From positions 1 through 8,626 of the forward strand of contig JANXWI010000504.1 of assembly GCA_025351205.1 (NCBI GenBank): a stretch of DNA of 8,626 nucleotides, in the 5' to 3' direction. The stretch is from Deinococcus sp. (GTDB taxonomy: Bacteria > Deinococcota > Deinococci > Deinococcales > Deinococcaceae). A program made the position numbers and the translations under genes. The first letter of the stretch is position 1. Each line of letters starts with the position of its first letter. Below are positions 1 to 5,788 of the stretch, one piece after another. The notes beneath the pieces are model-generated. The model saw nothing but the letters and a program-made list of their open reading frames with translations, was not told the origin of the DNA and did not search any database.

Positions 1-435
1 CACGACCTGAACAGCAAAGGCTACAAGGTGCTGCGGCACGTGCGCGTCATTCAGGGCGACGGCATCGACGAGGACAGCATCCGCGAGATTTTGCAGACCG
101 TAATAGGTGACGGCTTCAGCGCCGAGAACGTGGGCTTCGGCATGGGCGGGGCACTGCTGCAACAGGTGAACCGCGATACGCAACGCTTCGCTTACAAGGC
201 CAGCGCGGGCATGGTGGACGGGCACTTTCAGCCGATCTACAAAGACCCAGTGACCGACCCTGGCAAACGGAGCAAGGACGGCGTGCTGGACCTGGTGATG
301 GAAGGCGGGCGCTACGTGACCAAGCAGTATCAGACCTTCGAGACGGAGTTTCCGGGGTCGGTGCTGCGGGTCGTATTCAGGGATGGAGAGTTGATGGTGG
401 AAGATACGCTGGACGAGGTACGGGGGCGGGTGTAG
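1..435 (+). CDS. nadV: Nicotinamide phosphoribosyltransferase, C-terminal part (5' end outside window)
   Basis: The reading frame is open from the first base and gives the last 144 residues of a NAMPT/NadV-type enzyme. This enzyme makes nicotinamide mononucleotide (NMN) from nicotinamide and PRPP in the cytoplasm, the first step of nicotinamide salvage. Family landmarks visible are VIQGDGID near the start, the glycine-rich GFGMGGALLQ segment that corresponds to the phosphate-binding GSGGGLLQ of human NAMPT, and KDPVTDPGKRSKDG, which matches the human KDPVADPNKRSKKG stretch. The C-terminus ends where the family normally ends, so only the 5' end is missing, cut by the window edge. The stop codon touches the ATG of the next gene, which suggests one transcript. 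The downstream pnuC and nadR genes complete the salvage route. Identification is strong; the missing part cannot be judged. Confidence 0.93.
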   Translation, partial: HDLNSKGYKVLRHVRVIQGDGIDEDSIREILQTVIGDGFSAENVGFGMGGALLQQVNRDTQRFAYKASAGMVDGHFQPIYKDPVTDPGKRSKDGVLDLVMEGGRYVTKQYQTFETEFPGSVLRVVFRDGELMVEDTLDEVRGRV

Positions 436-1263
436 ATGGACTGGGCAGCAGTAGCGAAAAAAGATTACGCCGTGCCAGAAGACGTTAATCCACTCGATAC
501 GCTGGATGAACTGCTCGGCATGCTGGGCGACCCGGACCCCGCCGTGCGCGACGAGCAGGCGTATGGCACGCTCGCCAGCTGGATTCGGGCCGGGCATTTC
601 GATGCCGGATTACAGGAAATAGGCGATCAGTGCGCCGCCAACCTGCAACACCCGAATATCCTGCTGCGCTCGTTCAGCGTGCTGATTCTCGCGGAGGTCG
701 TTCGCTGGAACAGAAAGCAATCTCTCCTGCCCCGGCACGCCGTGCAGCCCTGGCTGGAGCGTTGGCAGCGGTGGTATCCCGACGAGCCGGACGTGCGCTC
801 TTACGAAGACGGCACCGGGTGGATTCATGCCGTGGCTCACGGCGCAGACTTCGCCTTCGAGTGGGCACTCGCGGAAGATGAACGCGGCCCGCTCCGGCAC
901 CTGATGGCGGGTTTCACCGAGCGGCTCAAAACCTTGCCGCTGTATCTCAGTCAGGCCGAGAATGACCGTATTGCACTGGCGATGCTGGCTGTCCTGTCGC
1001 GTCCAGCCTTTGAGCCACAAGACATCCAGGACTGGCTTTTTGGTTACCAGACGCTCTGGACTGTGCTGGAGCCGGGAAAAATCCCACCCGGCGCGGTCCT
1101 GGCGGTGCAGACGCTGCAAAGTCTGTACGTCCTGCTGAAACTTGGCGCGACGGATGACGGTGAAGCCCTGGAGCCTGCCTATCCGCAGGAAACGCTGGCG
1201 GCGGTAGAGGCCGCCCTCAAAACCGTTTACCCCTTCTACGGCACGCCGGACGCCAGACCGTGA
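436..1263 (+). CDS. DUF2785 family protein
   Basis: This is a 275-residue cytoplasmic protein with no signal peptide or TM segment. It looks all-helical. Two stretches match what I recall of the DUF2785 family: GDPDPAVRDEQAY (residues 31-43) and DGTGWIHAVAHGAD (125-138), the latter with conserved His, Trp and Asp. The molecular function of the family is not established, and a HEAT-like helical-repeat fold is my inference. The ATG follows the nadV stop with no gap, and the stop overlaps the next GTG start as GTGA, so translation of all three genes is probably coupled. No strong Shine-Dalgarno sequence precedes the ATG, only a G-rich run inside the end of nadV. GC content looks lower than in the NAD and two-component genes. 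Gene reality is confident; family assignment is from memory of motifs. Confidence 0.85.
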   Translation: MDWAAVAKKDYAVPEDVNPLDTLDELLGMLGDPDPAVRDEQAYGTLASWIRAGHFDAGLQEIGDQCAANLQHPNILLRSFSVLILAEVVRWNRKQSLLPRHAVQPWLERWQRWYPDEPDVRSYEDGTGWIHAVAHGADFAFEWALAEDERGPLRHLMAGFTERLKTLPLYLSQAENDRIALAMLAVLSRPAFEPQDIQDWLFGYQTLWTVLEPGKIPPGAVLAVQTLQSLYVLLKLGATDDGEALEPAYPQETLAAVEAALKTVYPFYGTPDARP

Positions 1264-1913
1264 CCCAGCACCTAGAACGCCTCCTCCCTGTCCTCGCCAC
1301 CATTCCCGGCGTTAACATTCCCGTTTCCATCCTCCAGGGCATATATATCGCGGCCAGCCAGCGCAAAATCGAACAACTGGAGCAGGCGCTCCGGTACGAA
1401 GTCGGCCTGCTCAACCAGAAGATCGAAGCCGGAACGTTAAGGCTGGACCACGAATACGTCAAATCCGAGGCGTTTACCACCAACGTCATGCAGGCACTTC
1501 GGGCGGCGGAAATAGCGGAAAGCGAAGACAAACTGCGCTTCATCGCCCGCGCTCTGGCCGGGTGCGCGCTAAGCTTCCCGCCGCCGACCCTGGACAAGGT
1601 TCAGACCATGCGGATTGTGGAGGGCATGTCAGGCCGGGAATTAAAGGTGTTCGTCGATTATTTTCAACTGCTGGACCCGATAGACCCGTATCAGGACAGC
1701 CTGCCGGTGAACACCTCCGCCACCGTGGCCGGGTTGACGCGGCAGGAGTTTCTGGCCGCGCTGCTGGGGCTTCAGCAACTTGGGTTGCTCTCAAAGGAAA
1801 CTGTGCCAAGCCGCGATGAGTGGGCCGATACCGGCTCCGGCCTTGCCTGGAAACTGACGGCCCTGGCGCGGCAGGTCGCCACTCTGAGTCGCGTGGGACC
1901 GGAGGAGGAATAA
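1260..1913 (+). CDS. Uncharacterised protein, helical N-terminus and possible winged-helix C-terminus
   Basis: I do not recognise a named family for this 217-residue protein. It starts at a GTG that overlaps the preceding stop by 4 bp, a typical coupled start. Residues 10-35 are hydrophobic (IPGVNIPVSILQGIYIAA) but broken by Pro and Gly, so a membrane segment is doubtful. Residues 36-60 form a charged amphipathic helix that could be a coiled coil. Residues 63-100 hold a pattern (EYVKSEAF, then SEDKLRFIARALAG) like that seen in small uncharacterised bacterial proteins with long N-terminal helices. The C-terminal part, about 158-210, reads like a winged helix: a helix (TRQEFLAALLGLQQLGLL), a short loop, then an LT-AL helix. 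It may be a DNA-binding or protein-interaction partner of the DUF2785 protein. That role is inference from gene coupling only. Confidence 0.8.
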   Translation: MTQHLERLLPVLATIPGVNIPVSILQGIYIAASQRKIEQLEQALRYEVGLLNQKIEAGTLRLDHEYVKSEAFTTNVMQALRAAEIAESEDKLRFIARALAGCALSFPPPTLDKVQTMRIVEGMSGRELKVFVDYFQLLDPIDPYQDSLPVNTSATVAGLTRQEFLAALLGLQQLGLLSKETVPSRDEWADTGSGLAWKLTALARQVATLSRVGPEEE

Positions 1914-1940
1914 ACAACAACTGGACCGATATCTTCTCTC

Positions 1941-2438
1941 TCACTTCCTGCGGGTTCGCTGCCACCACAACCGGATTAACCTGTCGAGCGCGGCAAGTAC
2001 CAGGACAAACAGGAAGAAGGCCACAGCAATTAAAATAAAGTCGTCATGGTCCTTCCGGGTGTATCCACCATTCAGCGCACTTCTGCGGGCCGTAACCACC
2101 TGACCTCTGGCGAGTTCAACAGGAATAACTTCTTTTTTCAGGCAGGCTTCAGAATGAATTCTGGTTTCTACCCAGTGTTGCTCATCATTCTGGATATAAG
2201 ACCTGACCTGGCAACTGATATGAGCAGTTCGGCCCTGATCCTCTCTTGTGTAAACCTCACTTCTCGCAATGGTCAGCGCCACCGCCTTTGAAGTCTGAGA
2301 AAGCCAGATTTCCCACACGAAAGGCCCGGCGAATACATAAGCCAGGCTGCCGAAGGCCACAACAATGATCAACCAGAAAACGCCCAGGGCAATTCTGGTC
2401 CCTCTGGGCACTGTATCTGGTGGAGGATTCGCGTTCAC
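1941..2438 (-). CDS. Small membrane protein with two TM segments and an external domain
   Basis: This 165-residue protein has a GTG start; no ATG is available in frame before the upstream stop. TM1 spans about residues 15-42 and TM2 about 132-153. Between them lies a polar domain of about 85 residues with two cysteines (C76, C99) that could form a disulphide. Basic residues near both termini (RGTR before TM1; RLWWQRTRRK after TM2) suggest both ends are cytoplasmic and the middle domain faces outside. The layout resembles DUF3592-type proteins, but I see no diagnostic motif. It converges on the upstream operon with a 27-bp gap. Its GC content is roughly 42-50 per cent over the lines counted, far below the flanks, which suggests recent acquisition or relaxed selection. 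A plausible Shine-Dalgarno is not visible. An alternative GTG lies at codon 10. Confidence 0.66.
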   Translation of the reverse strand: MNANPPPDTVPRGTRIALGVFWLIIVVAFGSLAYVFAGPFVWEIWLSQTSKAVALTIARSEVYTREDQGRTAHISCQVRSYIQNDEQHWVETRIHSEACLKKEVIPVELARGQVVTARRSALNGGYTRKDHDDFILIAVAFFLFVLVLAALDRLIRLWWQRTRRK

Positions 2439-2505
2439 AAGTGTTCGGCCATGAATGTAGAAGCTGCATCACAAACAGAAACTGTAGCCAATCAGGAGCG
2501 TGCCC
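2439..2505. promoter_or_regulatory. Divergent promoter region between the membrane protein gene and the NADAR gene
   Basis: This 67-bp gap separates two divergent genes, so it must hold at least one promoter for each direction unless one is read from further away. On the minus strand TACATT (plus 2454-2459) fits the TANNNT form of a -10 box and lies 15 nt before the GTG start; a good -35 is not seen. On the plus strand AGGAG at 2494-2498 is a clear ribosome binding site. No convincing plus-strand -10 was found. Confidence 0.35.
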
Positions 2506-2949
2506 ATGCCTCAGATTTTATTCTACGCCACCGACAAACCTTACGGCGAGTTCAGCAACTTCAGCCGCCACCCCACAGAGCTGGACGGGCTGCTCTGGCC
2601 CACCTCCGAGCATTACTTTCAGGCGCAGAAGTTTGCGGGCACGCCGCACGCCGAGGAGCTGAGGCAGCAGCCCACGCCCATGCTCGCCGCCCAGATGGGC
2701 CGCCGCCGCGACCTGCCCTTTCGCTCCGACTGGGACGCCATGAAGGACGAGGTGATGATGACCGCGCTGCGGGCCAAATTCACCCAGCACCCCCAGTTGC
2801 GAGAGTTGCTGACGGGCACTGGAGACGCCGTGCTGACCGAACACACGAACAATGACCGCTACTGGGCCGACGGCGGCGACGGAACAGGGCGCAACCGCCT
2901 GGGCGAGCTGCTGATGGAACTGCGCTCAGAGCTTCGCGGCGAGGGCTGA
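2506..2949 (+). CDS. NADAR-domain N-glycosidase (YbiA/COG3236-like)
   Basis: This 147-residue protein is a single full-length NADAR domain. Signature elements in order are GEFSNF (14-19), the W-PTSEHYFQAQKF block (31-43), RSDWDAMKDEVMMTALRAKF (73-92), LTGTGDAVLTEHT (102-114) and DRYWADGGDGTGRNRLG (117-133). Characterised relatives cleave N-glycosidic bonds: YbiA-type enzymes hydrolyse early riboflavin pathway intermediates, and other NADAR proteins remove ADP-ribose from guanine in DNA or nucleotides. The ATG at 2506 is preferred over the GTG at 2500, because the AGGAG at 2494-2498 is 7 nt from the ATG but only 1 nt from the GTG. The position among NAD salvage genes makes an NAD- or ADP-ribose-linked role worth considering, but substrate choice cannot be read from sequence. 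No DarT-type toxin is seen in the window. Confidence 0.92.
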   Translation: MPQILFYATDKPYGEFSNFSRHPTELDGLLWPTSEHYFQAQKFAGTPHAEELRQQPTPMLAAQMGRRRDLPFRSDWDAMKDEVMMTALRAKFTQHPQLRELLTGTGDAVLTEHTNNDRYWADGGDGTGRNRLGELLMELRSELRGEG

Positions 2950-2950
2950 T

Positions 2951-3316
2951 CTATTTCGCGCCGTACTCCTCGTCGGTCACCTTCGCCAGCCACACGGTTT
3001 CCCCGGCCTGAAGGGCGAAGTGCGTCATCAGGCTGCCCTGCGCGGCCCCGTGCCAGTGCTCCTCGCCCGCCCCGATGCTCACCACGTCGCCCGCCGCAAA
3101 AGATAGGGCCGCCTCACCGCGTTTCTGCACCAGCCCCGTGCCACTCACAATCAGCAGCGTCTGCCCCTGTGGGTGCGTGTGCCAGGCGGTGCGGGCACCC
3201 GGGGCGAAGGTCACGCGCAGCACGCCACTGGCCAGGGGTTCCATCCAGACCTGTCCGGTGAAGTCCGCATCAGAAGGACGTCTGGCGGCGATGGCCGCAG
3301 CTGCAATGAGCTTCAT
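2951..3316 (-). CDS. Single-domain metal-binding cupin (hydroxynitrile lyase-like subgroup)
   Basis: This 121-residue protein is one cupin beta-barrel. Cupin motif 1 is GARTAWHTHPQGQTLLIVSG (residues 40-59) and motif 2 is GDVVSIGAGEEHWHG (76-90). Likely metal ligands are H46, H48, Q52 and H87. Glutamine replaces the more usual glutamate. From memory this set, together with H89 and H99, lines up with a constant offset of 7 with the manganese ligands and active-site histidines of the Granulicella hydroxynitrile lyase. Most members of this subgroup have no known substrate, so no reaction is claimed. The ATG at 3316 is chosen because the protein then begins where relatives do; the frame stays open upstream but would run over pnuC. 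It converges on the NADAR gene with a single base between stops. A small hydrophobic N-terminus (MKLIAAAAIAARR) is too short for a signal peptide. Confidence 0.88.
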   Translation of the reverse strand: MKLIAAAAIAARRPSDADFTGQVWMEPLASGVLRVTFAPGARTAWHTHPQGQTLLIVSGTGLVQKRGEAALSFAAGDVVSIGAGEEHWHGAAQGSLMTHFALQAGETVWLAKVTDEEYGAK

Positions 3317-3321
3317 GCCCC

Positions 3322-3349
3322 AGGGTACGCCCAACGACAGCCAACACAA
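3322..3349 (-). promoter_or_regulatory. Candidate leaderless promoter of the cupin gene
   Basis: Reading the minus strand, TACCCT (plus 3322-3327) fits a TANNNT -10 box and ends 5 nt before the cupin ATG. A weak -35, TTGTGT (plus 3344-3349), sits 16 bp upstream. Transcription from here would start at or next to the ATG, a leaderless arrangement common in Deinococcus. This would also explain the absence of a clear ribosome binding site before this ATG. Confidence 0.4.
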
Positions 3350-3365
3350 ACCCCAGGAGGCATCT

Positions 3366-3968
3366 ATGAACCAGTTCCTGACCACCCTTCCCAGCTGGCT
3401 GCTCGACCTCACAGGCGCCTTCGCCGTGCTGGTGTCGCTGTATTTTCTGTTCGCCAAGCGCCGCGCCTACTGGCACTGGAGCAACGCCTCGCTGCTGCCG
3501 TACTTCCTGCTGTTCGCGTCGGGCAGGCTGTGGATGCTGGCGGGCCTTCAGGTGTGCTACCTGATTTTCGGCATTCACGGCCTATACCTCTGGAGCCTGG
3601 AGGAACGCCGCGACCGGGGCGGACTGAAGTTCAACGAGCCGGCGTGGTACGGCGTCACCTGGGCGGCCAGCCTGCTGATCTTCGGCTTCACAGTCTACGT
3701 CACCGACTTCTCGGCCCGCTGGAACTGGGTGCAGTTCACGGTGGTGCTGCTGCAACTCGTCGCCAACTTCGGCACCACCCGCAGGTGGGCCTGGAGCTGG
3801 CCCGTCTGGATTCTCTCGAACGCCGTGGGCGCCGCGTACTATTTTCATACCTCGTACTGGGCGCTGTTCAGCCTGCAATTCGTGCTGGCGGGCATGAGCG
3901 CGTATGGCTGGTGGGTGTGGCAGCAGGATGAACGGCGCACGGGAGCGCTGCCCCTTGCCTCGTTATAA
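3366..3968 (+). CDS. pnuC: Nicotinamide riboside transporter PnuC
   Basis: This 200-residue integral membrane protein has about seven hydrophobic segments, the usual PnuC size and topology. PnuC moves nicotinamide riboside across the inner membrane by facilitated diffusion, and cytoplasmic phosphorylation by a ribosylnicotinamide kinase traps it. Family-like elements include the middle stretch IHGLYLWSLEE (70-80), the LQLVANFGTTRRWAWSWPVW region (129-148) and the aromatic C-terminal GWWVW (181-185). The ATG at 3366 is chosen because AGGAGG at 3355-3360 lies 5 nt before it. The same frame is open far upstream, but that part is antisense to the cupin gene and is not PnuC-like. The end of the gene overlaps nadR, whose kinase domain supplies the trapping step. 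This pairing strongly supports nicotinamide riboside as the substrate rather than thiamine or riboflavin. Confidence 0.9.
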   Translation: MNQFLTTLPSWLLDLTGAFAVLVSLYFLFAKRRAYWHWSNASLLPYFLLFASGRLWMLAGLQVCYLIFGIHGLYLWSLEERRDRGGLKFNEPAWYGVTWAASLLIFGFTVYVTDFSARWNWVQFTVVLLQLVANFGTTRRWAWSWPVWILSNAVGAAYYFHTSYWALFSLQFVLAGMSAYGWWVWQQDERRTGALPLASL

Positions 3969-4971
3969 GCACGGCCTGATCGTGGGCAAGTTCGCGCCGC
4001 TGCACGCCGGGCACGAACTGCTGATACGCGCGGCATTGGAACAGTGTGGGCAGGTCAGCGTGTGGTGCTACGCCCGGCCCGACTTCGCCCACATGCCCTC
4101 TCCGCTGCGGCGGGGCTGGCTGCGGCAGGTCTTCCCGGCGCATCTGTTTCCCGCGCTGACGCTGCTGCCCGACGCTCCCAATCCGCCCTTCGACAGCGCC
4201 CCTGCCGAAGTCCACAACGCCTACTGCAAGGGTGTGCTGGACAGCTGGAACGTGAGGGCGGACGCCGTGTTCACCTCCGAAGCCTACGGGGAAGGCTTCG
4301 CCGCCGCGCTGGGAGCGGTGCATGTGTCAGTCGACCCGGCGCGGGTGCAGCTTCCTGTTTCGGGCACGGCGCTGCGGGCCGACCCCCACGGGCTGCGGCG
4401 CTTCCTGAACCCGCTGGTGTACGCCCATTTCGTGCAGCGCGTGGCGATTCTGGGGGCCGAGAGTACCGGCAAGAGCACGCTCGCAGCGGCGCTGGCCGGG
4501 CATTTTGGTACTGCGTTCGTGCGCGAGTATGGCCGGGACGTGTATGAACGCGAGAATGGGGCGCTGAACCCGCGTCACTTTCTGGAAATCGCCCACGGGC
4601 AGCGGGCGCTGGAGCGCGAGGCGGCCAGCTCCGGCGCGGCCAACCGTTTCGTCTTCTGCGACACCGACGCCGCCACCACCCTGATGTGGAGCTACCTGCT
4701 GACGGGCGCGGCCCTGCCCCAGCTGCACGCGCTCGCAGACGCCTGCACCGCCCGCTACGCCCACACCTTTGTCTGTGACCCCAGTATTGCTTTCGAGCAG
4801 GACGGCTGGCGCAGCAACAAGGCAGTGCGGGGGGTGCAGCAGGCGCACCTCTTGCAGGACCTGCACACGCGGGGGCGGGCGTACACCCTGCTCAGCGGCA
4901 GCGTGCCCGAGCGGGTGGCGCAGGTCGAGGCGGCGCTCGGTCTGTTTCCAGTCTTGCCGCGCCCCGGCTGA
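3928..4971 (+). CDS. nadR: Bifunctional NMN adenylyltransferase / ribosylnicotinamide kinase (NadR type, no HTH domain)
   Basis: With the ATG at 3928 the protein has 347 residues. The N-terminal half is a nucleotidyltransferase that joins NMN and ATP to give NAD: GKFAPLHAGH (20-29) holds the catalytic HxGH, and SGTALR (145-150) is the second ATP-binding motif. The C-terminal half is the ribosylnicotinamide kinase: Walker A GAESTGKS (176-183), the EYGRDVYE segment after it, CDTDAATT (about 244-251) and QDGWR (about 291-295), matching the E. coli NadR order. The N-terminal HTH repressor domain of enterobacterial NadR is absent, so this form should be an enzyme and not an NAD-responsive repressor. 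Start is uncertain: ATG 3904, ATG 3928 and TTG 3955 are in frame. The TTG has a GGGAG about 8 nt upstream and would shorten the pnuC overlap from 41 to 14 bp. Confidence 0.93.
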   Translation: MNGARERCPLPRYKHGLIVGKFAPLHAGHELLIRAALEQCGQVSVWCYARPDFAHMPSPLRRGWLRQVFPAHLFPALTLLPDAPNPPFDSAPAEVHNAYCKGVLDSWNVRADAVFTSEAYGEGFAAALGAVHVSVDPARVQLPVSGTALRADPHGLRRFLNPLVYAHFVQRVAILGAESTGKSTLAAALAGHFGTAFVREYGRDVYERENGALNPRHFLEIAHGQRALEREAASSGAANRFVFCDTDAATTLMWSYLLTGAALPQLHALADACTARYAHTFVCDPSIAFEQDGWRSNKAVRGVQQAHLLQDLHTRGRAYTLLSGSVPERVAQVEAALGLFPVLPRPG

Positions 4972-5086
4972 GATTTGTCCCGCCTGAGACCCTTCCCGAA
5001 ACTCAACTGACGCTCCCGGCCAGAGCCATCTGTCCAGAACGCCGGGCTGAACATCTGGGCCGAACCTCCAGTCTGAAGGGCTGCTC

Positions 5087-5092
5087 TACCAT
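5087..5092 (+). promoter_or_regulatory. Candidate -10 box of the two-component operon, possibly leaderless
   Basis: TACCAT fits TANNNT and ends 6 nt before the ATG at 5099, so transcription would start close to that ATG. No convincing -35 is visible 16-18 bp upstream. GAAGGG at 5075-5080 could instead act as a ribosome binding site for the GTG at 5093, so the leaderless reading competes with a leadered one. Confidence 0.35.
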
Positions 5093-5785
5093 GTGCCCAT
5101 GACCGCCCCGCCCTCGCCGCAGCCGACCATCCTGATCGTGGAAGACGACGCCAGCATCCGCGACTATCTGGCGCTGGGCTTTGGCTACGAGGGCTTCCGG
5201 GTGCTGCACGCGGCCAGCGGGTCGCAGGCGCTGGAGCTGTTCTGGCGCGAGCAGCCGGGCGTGGTGGTGCTGGATGTGGGGCTGCCGGGGCTGGACGGCT
5301 TCGCGGTGCTGCGGGCCATCCGCGAACGCTCACAGGTTCCGGCCATCATGCTCACCGCCCGCGACGGGGTGGATGACCGGATTCACGGCCTGCAACTCGG
5401 GGCCGACGACTACCTCGTCAAGCCCTTTCATTTCGGCGAACTGGTGGCCCGTGTGCAGGCCATCCTGCGCCGCAGTCAGCCGGAGCAGGGCCGCGCCCTC
5501 TGGTACGCCGACCTGAGCCTCGACACCCATCTGCGCGAGGCCACGCGCGGCGGCAGGCAGCTGGACCTCACGCCGCGCGCCACCGACCTGCTGGCCGTCC
5601 TGCTGCGTCACCCCGAACGCGCCCTGAGCAAGGCCCTGCTGCTCGACAGCGTGTGGGGGCCGGAATTTATGGGCGACGACAACATCGTCGAGGTGTACGT
5701 GCGGCAGCTGCGCCGGGCACTCGGAGAGCCGGAGCTGATCCAGACGGTGCGGGGCGCGGGCTACGCGCTGCGGCTGCGGGCCTGA
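5093..5785 (+). CDS. OmpR/PhoB-family response regulator
   Basis: The protein has 230 residues from the GTG at 5093, or 228 from the ATG at 5099; residue numbers here use the ATG. The N-terminal receiver domain (about 9-124) has the acidic pair D16-D17, the phosphoryl acceptor D59 in VVVLDVGLPG, T86 in MLTA and K108 in LVKPF, all the expected catalytic residues. The C-terminal winged-helix DNA-binding domain (about 135-226) shows the family pattern LTPRATDLLAVLLRHP, then VEVYVRQLRRAL and the RGAGYALR hairpin. It should bind direct repeats as a phosphorylated dimer. The histidine kinase gene begins 3 bp after the stop, so the pair is one operon and one signalling unit. The signal is unknown. 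The tandem 11-bp-phased repeats upstream of the secreted protein gene at 7554 are a plausible target. Confidence 0.95.
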   Translation: MPMTAPPSPQPTILIVEDDASIRDYLALGFGYEGFRVLHAASGSQALELFWREQPGVVVLDVGLPGLDGFAVLRAIRERSQVPAIMLTARDGVDDRIHGLQLGADDYLVKPFHFGELVARVQAILRRSQPEQGRALWYADLSLDTHLREATRGGRQLDLTPRATDLLAVLLRHPERALSKALLLDSVWGPEFMGDDNIVEVYVRQLRRALGEPELIQTVRGAGYALRLRA

Positions 5786-5788
5786 GGG

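Noticed and set aside
1941..2505. Mobile element in the AT-rich stretch
   Set aside because: No transposase or integrase motif, terminal inverted repeats or target duplication could be seen; the low GC alone is not enough.
2552..2566. Two TTCAGC copies 9 bp apart as a further operator
   Set aside because: They lie inside the NADAR coding sequence, encode the conserved FSNFS motif and are not 11 bp apart.
3173..3931. 252-codon plus-strand frame across the cupin and pnuC
   Set aside because: It overlaps two well-supported genes in other frames, is Arg/Pro/Gly rich and shows no family motif.
5017..5062. Inverted repeat CGGCCAGA / TCTGGGCCG upstream of the regulator as operator or terminator
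   Set aside because: The loop is 29 nt, the arms have a bulge, and no T-run follows; chance is likely in this composition.
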